NCBI GenBank assembly: GCA_008921705.1
Contig: VFFE01007646.1
Location: 689,533-753,532 of the forward strand
DNA: 64,000 nt
Source of the DNA: Burhinus oedicnemus
Lineage: Eukaryota; Chordata; Aves; Charadriiformes; Burhinidae
Direction of reading: 5' to 3'
Shown here: one piece after another, positions 51,328 to 63,637 of the stretch
How the letters are laid out: each line of letters opens with the position of its first letter
Numbering within the stretch: the stretch's first letter is position 1
Notes under the pieces: generated by a model
Databases searched by the model: none
Told to the model about the DNA's origin: nothing
What the model saw: the letters and a program-made list of their open reading frames with translations, nothing else
Translations under genes and position numbers: made by a program

Positions 51328-51388
51328 GATGAGATCGTGAACTTTCACCTCCAAGTCTCCAAGATGAGATGGTGAACTTTCACCTTCA
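51328..51388 (+). repeat. Local duplication, 26-bp units, 35-bp period
   Basis: The 26 bases at 51328-51353 recur at 51363-51388 with two substitutions. Both contain GTGAACTTTCACCT, which holds the inverted word GTGAA...TTCAC. A simple tandem duplication. Confidence 0.8.
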
Positions 51389-54300
51389 ATTTTTTGGTCC
51401 TTTTTTAGCTTCTTTCTCAGCAGTTTGGTTGCTTATTAAAAGATATTTTTGCTTCTTAATTTTTTTCTTTTTCTAAATACATAAATTGGCAGGCCATGGC
51501 TTTTGGTTCACCATCCTGGTCAATTAAGCAATGTTCCTAAGCAGTGATTCTTTACACGCACAACCAATCTAGCACGAAGTGGTCTGAAGTCTGTTACTTA
51601 CAGTACCTGAAAAGGAATGCACTTAAACTGTACTTATTTATTTATTAAGTAGATAGGGGACGATGTACAAGTGAAAGTAAACGAGGAATCAGTAAATAAA
51701 ACAAGATAGCTACTAGATTTAGAAGGTCAAATACCCACTTTTTGTCTACAGAAAGTGCATGCACAAACATGGGAGGAATGTGAGCACTTCATTGTCCTAA
51801 ACTGAATTGTCACCATTTCATTGTCATCTTTCAATCTTCCTTAAACTCTTTGGGAATCTGTAAATAACTGCAAACCATACGCTGTTCATGCCATTTTAGA
51901 GGAAGATTGATGTATACTCTCCTGCTCTAAATACAATGCTGAGATGTCACAAACCTTTGTGGGGCCACGATTTTTAAAAGTAGTATAGAAACAGTGCTGT
52001 AATCATTCAAAATTACACTGAACTCTATAGTCCTCTATTACAGTAATTTTTCAATACAACATCCCATCCCTACTTTTAAAGCACAGTTGCACTCAGAAGA
52101 TCATAACAGGCCTTGGATAATAGAAATAATACTGGTTATTGTAATCCCTCTGACATGAGCTTGCCTAGCAGTAGCCAGAGTATCCTCCTATTAACTTTCC
52201 ATTATACTTAGTGTCATTTTGCTACTGCTGTGCTATTACTCTCAGTATGGCTCATTGCAAAAAATAGCATCTGTATTTTACAGTAAGGTATCAGCTGAGC
52301 ATCAAGGAAAAAAGAATTCCATACTCAAATTCTCCTTGTAAACAGAAAAGAGAGTGTACAGGGGACAGAAGGAATGTATGGTCCCACGTTAAACTAAATG
52401 ACTTGAGCACTCTAATTAGGAAGACAACAGGCAAGATGTGAAACAATGAATCTTCCGTATAAAAGTGGATCACACAACTGAACCCTTGGATTTCTACCAG
52501 CCAGTGGAGTGATGAAGTAAGTATCTAGCCAAATAAAAACATGTCCTCAAACATAGACACTAAAAGAGTTTTCTTTTTGTTTTATTTTTCATCTCCTGGT
52601 AACTGACTAAGTAAATTTTGTGTGTTTTCAGCTATCATAGGTTATAATCTCTATTATTGACTCAGCTGAAAGCACTCATCAGTAGAGCGAATTAGTTCAT
52701 CACTCCATGTGTCACTTCTACCTACTACGACACAATAAGGCCTTTTTTTTGATGATGATTTAATGAGTGTAGCTCAGAAGTACAACATATATTCTTCATA
52801 TTCAAATTCACTTCTTGTAACCCAAAATATTTTTTAAATAGGTGCTGGTTGATTGGTGAGTATGTTTCTTAAATAATGTTTATATGCTGTATGTAACAAG
52901 AAAATGACAAATAGAAAAGGAACGAAGCCTAATTCTAATTTTGAGAAAAATAATTCTTTTACCAATCTGCAAGGGACTTTGAGATTATGCTGTTTTTAAA
53001 AATCAAAAAAAAGGACACTGAATAGGAATGAAAGAACTTAGCTTCTTATGTATTTTCATCATGATAAACTAGCAGTTTTCATTAAAATCCAGATGGACTG
53101 GAAGGTGATAGATGCAGCTTCTTGCTTCCTTTCCTCACATTGCATATTCCTTCCATGTATCTTATTGATATGAAACGGTTGCATTTTTGCTGGTAATAGT
53201 AAGAAATAGTAGACTAGGAATGTAAATTTATTTTGTAGCCTGAGAGGTCCATTCAAAAACATTTGGCTAGGACTCATTCAACTTGGTTTTTACACAATTT
53301 CCCTACATGGTCACTCCAAGCTACTAGGCACATTATTCAAGTACATGCCAACCTGATGCAAACATTCATGGGTTCACTGGCTTAGGGAACACAATTTACA
53401 CCAGCTGACAATCCGTTGACAGAAAAAGGCATATATTCATATCAAACCAAACTATGTATAAACCGTTTTTACAATTAAAGAGAATACAAGTTCAAAAGGT
53501 ACACTTGCTGAAGCCGTATTTATTCAGTCCATCTCACACTGATGAAAGACTGAGTTATCTATTTAAAATGGTGTATTTAAGATTCAGATTTAAGATGGAC
53601 ACAGTATTATGGATACAACACACTTAATTTCACATTTACCTGTTGTATTTGTCAAACATTCAAACATACTGTCTCCTCTCCCCTCTCCAAGTTTATATTA
53701 GTCATTACGTGACAGCATATAGTCACTTTGGCACGCAGATATGAAAACTAGGAACTGAAATTGGAAATAAAATATGAAAAACCTGGTTCATATCTAAATT
53801 CCATCGTTCAATATGATAATTTGCTTCAGTCCATTCACCTTGCATGTGCCTCTCATCCCTCTCCCACTGTAATTACCTTCACTGTTTATTGCACACAAGC
53901 CATTTCTATTACTAATCCACACTATATCCATATGAGACAAAGGAAACGCAGTAGCTGCTATTGATCTCTATTTCAGTAAAGTACTTAATGTGATGCCCAA
54001 AGGGAAAATATTAGAAAAGCATTATAAGGTAGATCAAGAAACGATTACAACTAGAAAGGAAAAAGGGAGTGACAAAAGAAAAAAACTGGGCTTAGAAAAG
54101 GTTAAGAAGATTTTATTCCTCAAGGGTCAGTTTTGGACCCATCTTGTAAAACATCCTCACCGTTAAAGAGAATTCTTTTTAATAAAAATAAAGTACGTTC
54201 TTACCAAATCTGCTGATGAAACAAAGTCAGAAGATTTCATCAATTCAGAAAAAGCTCAGGTTATCATACAAAAGAACTATATATCCTTGAGGACTCATGG

Positions 54301-55039
54301 AACACAAAGAGAACAAAGTTCAGTAGCGCAAGAAAGGCAAGGCTAGAGAATTGGAAACTATTAACAAAAGCATCTGCTGGAGTTGAAAGATCATAAAATA
54401 GAAAATATGAAAGAATAAAATGTTTGGTGCTACATGATTAGGAATGAGATAACCAAATGCAATCCTAGGACACATCAAGTCAGTGAGACTTGACTTAAAG
54501 AAGCTCAGTAGACATATAGAAGTATTAGTGTTATTCAAGCTGTACTGCTCTGTATAATTCGTCATATCTATTCAAGGAATAGTATTGCAAACTGAAACTA
54601 GATTCAGAGATAGGTTCCCTGAACGATCAAGAAAATGGATTCTTAGCATGAGCAAAGATGACCAGACTCTCATTTTTACCCTAGCAAATCCAAAGTCTAA
54701 TGCAAAAGGTTCACTTTGAAGACAATCTGAAATACCATAGTAGAAACTCAAAGCACAACTGGGTTTCAGAGAAGAGGAGGTTCAGGAGACATCTTTTTAC
54801 ACAGTTTGGTTCTTGTAACAGAATTTTTCTGTCTCTGCTTATGGGAGTGAAAAGTAATTGCCTTTGGAGGCACATGCTTGCAGATACGGAATACATAACT
54901 GCAGTGAGTTTCGTTAGCTGTTTACATCAGCTAGCAAATGAAACAATTTGTATAGCATATCTGTAAACCAGGAACTTAGGAGACCTTATTTTTCTTTACA
55001 CTTTTTACTGTGTTGTTTTTATAACACATCAAAGATCTC

Positions 55040-55540
55040 TCATTACAATTACATCAACAAAGCAGCCCATCACCATATCATCTTATTATACCCAATTATA
55101 GAACCTGAGCTGCTTTGTTAAGGTATTCATTAACCTTTTCAGAACTTATAATAAGAAATCTAATCAAATAGAGGTGGTAGGGTGCATTCCGAAATGAGAA
55201 CAGTTGTCATGTACAGTAAATTTTAATACACTAACTTTTCTTAAATTAGCTAGTTTTATTAAATTGAATGAGGTGAATTTCTTTTAATCAGCACTAGCTG
55301 TACAAAACAGGAATTACTCTGCACTGTAAAAATAATATATATTGCCTGGAATGAGTGTTACAGACTATTTTGACTTTTATTGAAATTAAAGGTGCAGCAT
55401 TTATTAAATTTATTCTTTTTAATTTTGTACCAGATCAATTTGCATTCTTAAAGGAATTGCATAAGCAATTATAAATAGACCTAATGAATTTCTTTAGTAT
55501 TTATCATTCTAAATGTACATAACGTGCTTGAAAATAAGTA
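55040..55540. promoter_or_regulatory. Candidate conserved non-coding element
   Basis: This stretch is free of visible repeats and is dense in words used by developmental regulators: CAATTA and TAATCA homeodomain-type cores, AATTTGCATTC (close to the POU octamer ATTTGCAT), TTGCATAAGCAA and ATAAATAG (MEF2-like). In birds, such AT-rich stretches in gene deserts are often deeply conserved enhancers. AT-rich DNA also yields these words by chance. The call is a guess from appearance; no alignment was possible. Confidence 0.2.
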
Positions 55541-56879
55541 GAGACTGAAATGGCAGACAGTTTATAGAGCAATTTTACCAAAATAATCAGTAGCTACCTT
55601 ACAGTACGATTTCAGTAAATAGCCCCTGTGAGAGTAGACTGGATACGAGCTGAAGCCAACTGGCAGGGGAATGTGTCGCACTGTCTGAGGCCAATAAACC
55701 TAGAAAATTCCTCCCATGAAAGTCAGTCTGGTTAAGAAAGTTGAAGAGTGCGCTCTTGGAGAAGGATAGTTGAATACAACTGCTAATTAGATCGGTCTCC
55801 TGAAAGATGAGACATCTGGGACCTAGTCCCTTTTCTAATGAAAATTTAAATATTCTGCATGAAACGAAACAGTTTCAGCAGGTAAGACTAAGAGAGACCT
55901 CAGAACACTTTATAGATTGACACTTTCGAAATATACTTGGGATAAGAAAGGAATTATTTTGAACCTTTGTTCTGAAAGATGTTGGGGGAATTTGGGCGCA
56001 TATCTGTCATTTCCAAGAGGTGTATTGTAACTGCCAGAAAGTACTTTGCATTGTTAATCTAGAAAGCCAAAAAACCAACATGGTTCCCCCTTTGATTTCC
56101 CTTCCCTCCTCATCATTTCGCCAAATATTCTGTTGCACACATGAAGTTTTCTTTTCTAAAACACACTTCAACTTGAACTATTTTAGATAATTTATTTTTT
56201 TAAACATCATTACAATTTCAATTACCTTTTCAAGGGCACCTTTAGCTCCTCCTCCCAAATTTCGTACATATCTCCAGTACATCATTCCGAGGTGTGGGGG
56301 ACTCAAATGCAGGCAGAGTTTTAGAACACGTATTTTGGGCTTAATCAGAAATGACAAGATGCATAATTCAGCCACAATACAGTTGTTCTTTTCATAAAGA
56401 TTTTCTGTTCCATCTGGCTTCTTCCTGTTCCTTTTGTAGTTAGCACTTTTTGAGGGGGGTTTATTGATTTCAACAGTACAGAATTTGGTTGATGTTTACA
56501 CATTGTTCTCAACACTGTTTGGAAGTTGCTAGGTGATACTTAGAAACCTTATGCAACTGTGTTCTGTTGCACAGTGTCAAACTGGTTTGAAAAGAATTAC
56601 GATTGTGCATAAAATACTTAACCAGATTACAATTTTTAAGCACTGTTAACATTCATCATTTGATCTTGTGCACGGACGACTGGCTCTCTACTTTTCGAAG
56701 CTCTTTGGTGTACTTGTCAGCAAGACTCACTGTAAACATGCAATTTTTTAGATTACGATACCATTGATAAAAATCACAATTAGTGCTGTACTTGCCCTAT
56801 TGCCTGAATATAAGACAGTAAACAGAGAGCTTTATGAAATATATAACGTTTACTTGCCATAAGTTTGGCAAGTTGATTT

Positions 56880-57060
56880 CTACCTCCTCTTATATCAAAT
56901 CCTTATAACCTGTCTCAATGATAACAGCCAGTTAATCATCACTAATTATTCAAGGGATTATTTCACATGCATAATTACAGTTTTTGGTTCACCAATTCCC
57001 TGTAAAATATTGGCCTATAAAAGCTACTGTTAACCTGACCTTGCTGTAAAATACGTTATT
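56880..57060. promoter_or_regulatory. Candidate conserved non-coding element
   Basis: A compact cluster of homeodomain-like cores (GTTAATCATCACTAATTATTC, ATGCATAATTAC) with an OCT-like ATGCATAAT and a GTTAACC word, in otherwise featureless AT-rich DNA. It looks like regulatory sequence, but conservation cannot be tested here. Confidence 0.18.
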
Positions 57061-58134
57061 AAATGACCAAAGCTATTAGCGAAGAGAACTAAAGGCCAAT
57101 GTGTGAAGGACAGAAGCAACTACCTCCATATTTAAATCTCTCTGTTACTAGATGAAAGTGTACATGAAGCCAAGGTCAATTAACTGATTACATCCCAATT
57201 TTCATCTGCAATTTTCTTGGGTAACTGAGTAGTAGCAATTTTGGAGTTGAATGTACATAAAGTTGAATAAAATTGTAGAATTTCATTTAAAATAAAAGAT
57301 TTGTGGAAACAAACAATAAATTGTAAATTGTATTTGTACAATGTCATTCCAAGTGCTGAAGTTAATAAAAGATGGTCTGAACTAAGAGACTACTGAGAAA
57401 TACAGAGATATAGGCGGCTGTTTAAAAGCTATGAAGTGAAAGTGAGCAATAGAAAGTGAAGGAAAATATCATTGTCCTAATTGTAAACATAATCTACATC
57501 TATTAGACACTGATTCAGTAAAACTATCTCTGTCATAAAATTCTCCGTTGTATTTTGGGTACTTCTAGAGGATGACTCCGACATGAATATGCACCGGCTA
57601 AACTAAGACCTGGAAATGGAATCACAGGAGTGATCACATTGTGATCTCAGAAGTTCTTGGATTTAAAAATCTCATCTCTGGTCTTTCTTTAAGTCAACTG
57701 TAGCCAGATTTCAAAGGTCTTTAAAAAGAAAACTGTTTTCTGGGCTTTTCAGAAGATACATAATTTACACTGGTGCAGAAAAGTACACGTATCCTGGAAA
57801 GAACTGGCTACGCTAACAAAACACACTACCCGGAAGAAGAAAATGTTTTTGAAACACTACCACAGAATAACCATGTGATCCCTTAAAATCCTCCCTCCTC
57901 CAGGGTGAGATAATCCATATACACAGAAACTTATTTCTTGGGTTCTTACAGCATTATACGTGGCTATCTGTTTAAATTCATTGACCAACAATATCTAATA
58001 ATATTCATATTTTTAAAAATTATAAATATTAATACAAATATCAATAAATATATTTTTTTATCATCCTGCTCCTTCCTAATTTTAAAGTATTACTTTTAAG
58101 GTTTCCTATGCACTTAAAGACTTGGACGTGTAAA

Positions 58135-59036
58135 ATAGTCCGGATGATGGGACAGAGTGCACTCAGTAACTTTGCAGGCAATACCAATTTGGGGCAAAAT
58201 GGTCAATATGTAGGGCTGATGCTCAAAAGTACTTCAACAGGCTGGAAGGTGGGCTGATGTGGACTTCATGAAATTCAACAAAGAAAAACTTGAAGTCCTG
58301 TGTCTTGGATGAAAGAATCCCACACAAGGAGTACAGATGTGTGGCCAGGAGGAGACAAGGCAACTTTGCAGAAAAGACCTGAGGGTGCTGGTGGACAACT
58401 TGAACCAGAGACAGCAGTGTGCCCTTGAAACAAAAAAAGTGCTGACTGCATCCTGGACTGAATTAGAAAGAACGTAGCCAGAAGCCTGAGAGAAGCGATC
58501 CTTCTCCTCAATTCAGCACTTGTGAGACCACATTTCAAGTGCTGTGTCTCTTTTTGTGTCTCCCAGTACAAGAAAGACGTAGGCATATTGGAACAAGGTC
58601 CTGCAAAGGGCCACAAAGATGGTGAGTTGGATAGAGCACATTGGACATGAGGAGAGGGCAAGAGCTGTCTTTGTTCAATTTGGAGAAAAGAGGCAAAGGA
58701 GAGACCGTATTGCCATCTGCAACTACATAGTGGGAGGACATAGAGGAGATGGAGCCAGATGCTTCCTGGAGGCGCATACAGCCAGGACAAGAGTCAACAA
58801 ACACATGTTGGAGCGTGGAAAATTCTCACTAAATATAAGAAATAAATCTTTTAATGAAGAAGGTGGCCTGATACTTGAACAGGGGTCCAGAGAAGTTGTG
58901 GAACCTCTGTCCTTGGAGTTGTTCAAAGCAACCACAGGAGGATCTGAGCCAACACAGAACCAACTAAACCCTGCCTTGCGTACAAGTTAGAACGAGAGAT
59001 AACAAGGGGTCTCTCCCAAACTAAGCAATTCTGTCT
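58135..59036 (+). mobile_element. CR1 LINE, about 900-bp decayed copy
   Basis: The longest transposon fragment in the window, in plus orientation. It begins with TCCGGATGATGGGACAGAGTG, goes on to 'TTCATGAAATTCAACAAAGA', 'GTGCTGGTGGACAACTTGAA' and 'CAGTGTGCCCTTG', then 'TTTGGAGAAAAGAGGCAAAG' and 'TTCTCACTAAATATAAGAAA', and finishes with a decayed CR1 3' end (GGGGTCTCTCCCAAACTAAG, AATTCTGT) near 59036. The order matches CR1 from the reverse-transcriptase catalytic site to the 3' end. Divergence is much higher than in the 50240 copy, with frameshifts and stops, so it is an older insertion. The 171-codon and 89-codon minus-strand frames over it are antisense readings. Confidence 0.92.
58171..58990 (+). 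pseudogene. CR1 ORF2 remnant, reverse-transcriptase C-terminal half
   Basis: The coding remnant of the CR1 at 58135-59036. At 58171-58182 the translation reads Phe-Ala-Gly-Asn where CR1 reverse transcriptase has the catalytic Phe-Ala-Asp-Asp, so both catalytic aspartates are lost. Downstream, with frame changes, are recognisable pieces of the thumb and C-terminal region. From 58619 a 123-codon open stretch contains FGEKRQRRDRIAICNYI, then TRVNKHMLERGKFSLNIRN and REVVEPLSLELFK, in the expected order. The endonuclease and most of the palm are missing. It is dead by truncation, catalytic-site mutation and frameshift. Confidence 0.85.
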
Positions 59037-60330
59037 AAGTGTCCAGGAGTCTTCTGGGGATTGGTACAAATCATTGCACTATTTTAATAATCTGCTGGAA
59101 ATGGGTAGATCTATCCACCCTAAGGCTTTTCTTCTGGTAATTCACTAGCGTGTAATTCTTGCATTAATAAAATTTTTGCTCACAGTAAGTTTCAGGAGTG
59201 CTACTAAGCTGGTAACAAGGATGTACTAATGGTTTTCTAAACTTGGCTCCTAAAATGTAGCAACATTTGTTAATAATAGTCTCCAAAACTTACAGCAGAT
59301 GCTCACTTCATTTGTTTTCAACAATGCAGTTATCATTCCTCTGCAATCAAGAACACTTAAAAAAGAGCTATCCTGGATCAGTGCGAGGGTAAAATATAAG
59401 AACCTAGGAAAACCTGCTATGATATTTCTACTAGCAAATCCTCCCAATGCCTTTCACTATGTGCAATACTGGTTTTGGTGCTGTGTTATTGTTTATACAG
59501 GATTCAGATTTTTATACAGATTTAAGCATTCTTGGGGATTAGAAAAATGAATTGAAAGAAAGAAAAATACGAAGCGTATGAAAAAGAAAATAACACCTGA
59601 AATATAAGCCTAATGCATAACCCTGAAATGAATCAAAACTGTAAAAGACAGGATAATCTCAGGAAACAACAAGGAAAAAAATTGTTTACATTGGTATGGT
59701 TTGTAATCATTTTGATTTTACATGTAGTTCTGTTACTTCAAATATAGAGCCTCTGGGCAAAGAAAAAGCATTCCTCAAAGCATCCTTTTCTTCCCTTGTT
59801 CTCCCAATGAAAAGACAACATCTCTTTTGACTACATCCTCCACTGAACAAATGTTCTGCAGTGTTCAACACCATCAAAAAGAAAATGAAAGACAAAGGTG
59901 AAATCCTTTCCTTTCAATGCATTTGAGCTGCAGCTTTGCTTGCAGAAGTTGTCAATTTTCCTCCATCTCACAGTGCTGTCTGCCTATTGCTGACCCATCA
60001 TTCCCTCACATCCAAAAGATGTGTTTCCAGTCCCTGGTGTTTTATAGTATTCTTCACCATCTTGCTCTCTCCTAAGAAATAAGGAAAGACTGAAAATTCA
60101 CGGTGATCTCATGTGTAGAAGGGAAAGAGTTCAGTGCTGTCTTGATTCTTATTACATGAAATATTGCAACTTTTTGACTCAAATAGTTGAAAAATTGAAA
60201 GGAGAAATATTTCAACATAGATCAAGTTGTTTCTTAAAGAAATGTTTCAAATTGAATTAAAAGATGCTAAATAATACAAAACCCGTCAGGTGGCAGGTCA
60301 AGGAATAAGAAATGGTTAGAAAACAGCAAG

Positions 60331-60392
60331 GTTTTGTTGTTGTTTGGTTGGGTTTTTTGTTTGTGGTTTGAATGGGTTTGGGTTTTTTTTTT
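60331..60392 (+). repeat. T/G-rich low-complexity tract
   Basis: Almost all T and G with repeated TTTGGG-like and TTGTTTG words, similar in style to the tract at 5411-5456. The TTTGGG words are not the TTAGGG telomere repeat. Confidence 0.75.
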
Positions 60393-61771
60393 AATTTGAA
60401 GTAGAAAAGCAGTATACACTTGGAGAGACTTAGGGACAATCTTTTACAACAGAAAAGTCAAAAGAAAATTACAGTCTGCAGTTTTGCTATTAATCATGGT
60501 GTTTAGTGGATCAAAACTGCACTGAGTGGTTGTACATGGACAGTTCAAAGGACTGTACTTGAATACATTTTTGAAATTAATATCTGCAACAAAGTGCTGA
60601 CTGTACACCCTGTAAGAATTCTTACATAGCTGTATAATCCAAGTTGAATTTGGAGACTGTAATGAAAATTAGTCCTGCATACATGATGTAATTCAGACAG
60701 AGGTAAAAACACCTTATCAAGGACCTATATAATGAGTTAGTTCTATATATCCAATCAATATTCATCTGTTCACCTCAAATATACAACACAAATGTTCTCA
60801 GTGTCACAAATGATCTCCCACCAGCCATGTTGTGTCTTGTACAGCAAACGCACTCCAGGAAAAAAAGTAGCTTATAAAAACTCTCCTCCTCTCCCACAAA
60901 ATAAAAAAACTAAATTCTTTGCGGTAAACTATTTGGTTCTGCTTTCCTAGTCATACGTCTCTGAATACATCACATAAAATTTAGCTCAGCCAATAACTTA
61001 ATAATAAGTAAAATGCAGGCTACTAACGCAGTACCGCAAAAAGCGAGCTCTACTGGCAGAGCTATGTGAAAGGGTTTGTCTTCACAGATCAGATATTTGC
61101 AAGTCAGCAACTGTGGTGGGGGAATTGTCAATAAAATTACTTGGTAGATGGGCTCAAGTCAGAGCCAGTAGTGTGCAGTGATGGTTTTACGCTTGTGCTA
61201 ACTGACAAAAGCCAAGCAGAAGCTGAAGAGGTACATAGGCAGCACAGCATGAACATAAACGAGTACATTACTAGCTTTTAATTCTTTACCATATTAACTT
61301 AAAACATCTTAAGCTTCAATGGAAAGTTGGAACTGATGTATGTTGTCATGGATGACAGCATACATCAAATGTGCTATTTTAAGAGGCTAAGGAAGCCAAG
61401 AATAGCTGAAGAGAGAACTACTCCAGTGCTTAGAAATAAAGCAGAAAGGCCAAGGGTGCAGAGCAACGGTATCATTTGCCTGGCATCTTCAGGAGGGGAT
61501 GGGCTTATCATCAGGAGCAACTGTCTGGTTGGAGAGAGGCTGGGACTTTCTCCTGACAAGTGCCAGGCTGCTATGCCGCACTGCATATGGATGTATGCTG
61601 GATGAATAACTTGGCTTTCTGGCAACAGAGAGCAAACACCTGTTTGAGACAATATGCTCAAGGAGCGGATTTAAAACCTCCACCTCCTGATTTCTGGTAA
61701 AGATTCCAAACACCTATCAGGCCCTGCTGGGACTGAAGAATTCATCCCACGTAACAGATTACTGCTGGTTG

Positions 61772-61785
61772 GGGGGGCGGGGCGG
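61772..61785 (+). other. G-rich run, possible G-quadruplex
   Basis: Seven G, C, four G, C, two G, preceded by GGTT, in an AT-rich region. It could form a two-tetrad quadruplex. No nearby gene start is seen. Confidence 0.35.
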
Positions 61786-63509
61786 ACAGAAAAAACCCAA
61801 AAGGAATGCTTGAGTATAACTTCTCACTTAGTTTCACCAGTGAATTACTACTTTACAAAGAGCAGAGTACAAACTTATTATTTTTTTGTATTTTCAATTT
61901 AAATATCATAATTTTTGCTTGAAAGCAAACTTTTAAGCAGGCTCACATTCAGTAGACATACATGAAGAGAAAACACTAACTAGTTTGATCTAGCTGCTTT
62001 TCTGAAAATTGGAAGACTAAGAAGTGAAACAGAATCAAATAAAATGGAATAATTTACACAGCTGTGTCTACATGACCTGCAGTCAGCAGTCATTCTGCAT
62101 CCACCTTTTAAGGTTCACATCTACACATTTTAACTATGCTCTCAAGCAGAATTTCACACAACTGTAGACATGTTGGTAGATGTAGGAATGAAAAGTCATC
62201 GTTGTGTTCTGACTCCTTTCGGAGAAGATAAGAAATCCATCATCATTATCTAGGAGAATCACTTGTCCACAGGAATGGACGCGGCAGTTATTTTATGCAG
62301 CAATATGAAGATAAGAAACCCCTTTAATTCCATCCATGAATGAACGAAGCATGTCTGAGTGCCATCACATTACATATTGCTCTTTGGAAATTCAACAAAA
62401 CAATTATTTCATCACCATTTGAATTTGATTCTCATAGTCACATTCTAGGGAAGATGAGAATTTAGTTCTCTATCTTTAATGAGCTGAACGTATTTTGAAA
62501 AAAGGCATACTACAATAAAACTGGATAATCTTAATGCTGATATATAGGTATATAGCAGATGGGGTAGACTGTTCATAAGTAAATTAAGCTTTATTACTTT
62601 TTCTTTGTATTTGCTTAAAGCATATTTGTGAATTCATAAAAATAATTCCTCTGGCTAAATGCACTTTTTAATTAGCTGATGTTCAGTGATACAGAGAAAT
62701 GTAATATCTGTGACAAGACTGGTATCCAATTGCTCATGTAACTCAATATCTGCACTGTTGCTAGGGAATATGTCCGCATCTCATCTGTTTTTCACCATGC
62801 TAAGACTATTCCTGGTGCTAATACTAAGATTACCATGTACTTCAGATGACAAGAGGTTTATTAGCAGTTTAACTATTTGTAGATAAACCATACAGAAGTC
62901 TGTGACAACTAACCTTAAAACTACAATAGGTTATAAAAGGAGGCTGGTCTGAATTTTAGAGGGCTCTGTAGAAATGTCTTTCTTATTAAATAGCTACTCT
63001 TCTAATGTAAGCATCACCTAATAAGTGGTCAGATTGTACAGCGAAAACGTTCAAGTACTGCTTAACCTACTGCTGTAAGATTTTTACTTAGAATTTGGAG
63101 ATTTTGTTTGTTTGTTTCATTGTGCAAAATGGCTGTTTGCTTTGCACTGTTAATGTGTCTCAGCAGCTTCAGAGCAGAGACGTGACGCATGCTCATAACC
63201 AAATCTTACTAGACTGAGAATAACCTCCAGTTGTGCAGTGCTTAATTATTTTTGAAAGTCTGACCATGTATTTATCTAGAGGAATATATGTGAGCTGAGC
63301 TCCTCAGAACACTGGGCATTCTGATGGAGCTCCTCTGAAAATGCATACCAAGAATCACATGCAACACTAGAATTTTTAGTCTGGGAAGAAAATTGCCATT
63401 CAGGGAAGTTTCCTTTAAAGACAAAGGTCTAAAAGTGAGAACTTATTTTATAAGGTGTTTTTTTCCCTACTGATTTTCTTCTAATTCTTATTGTTTCACC
63501 TTTTTTCAG

Positions 63510-63637
63510 AAGCCATGCAGATTGCTAGCAACACTTTGTATATGAGTACCAGAAACCAAAAACTGCAGAATAATTTAAAACTGAAGAAGCCTCTGTGGAA
63601 GAAAGTAGTTATCTCAAAAGAATTATTTCATGCAAAG
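63510..63637 (+). other. Candidate exon (128 nt), unrecognised
   Basis: A long pyrimidine-rich stretch ending TTTCACCTTTTTTCAG precedes the segment, and GCAAAG followed by GTAATA ends it, so both splice sites fit the consensus reasonably. Of the three forward frames only one is open; it gives 42 codons after two leading bases and ends exactly on a codon boundary. The translation is Lys/Asn/Leu-rich (for example KLKKPLWKKVVISKELFHAK) and I do not recognise it. The same frame runs through the donor for eight more codons to the stop ending at 63676. It may be an exon of a lncRNA or an unannotated gene, or a chance arrangement. Confidence 0.22.

Larger units (their letters stand above)
50739..58134. 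other. Unique AT-rich non-coding sequence, partly conserved-looking
   Basis: No gene is supported. A 26-bp duplication lies at 51328-51388. Two AT-rich stretches with clustered homeodomain- and POU-like words are listed separately (55040-55540 and 56880-57060). Very AT-rich sequence occurs around 57960-58060. Open frames are at most 88 codons. Confidence 0.6.
59037..63509. other. Unique AT-rich non-coding sequence
   Basis: No gene is supported. A T/G-rich tract lies at 60331-60392 and a G-run cluster at 61772-61785. Around 61080-61760 composition is less AT-rich and holds overlapping short open frames on both strands (up to 95 codons) that I do not recognise. A short TTTG run lies near 63098-63118. 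Confidence 0.6.

Noticed and set aside
58275..58790. 171-codon minus-strand open frame, the longest in the window
   Set aside because: It is the antisense of the plus-strand CR1 ORF2 remnant, whose sense strand is clearly recognisable, so the frame is a shadow.
60331..60392. TTTGGG words as an interstitial telomere repeat
   Set aside because: The vertebrate telomere unit is TTAGGG; no such tandem is present.
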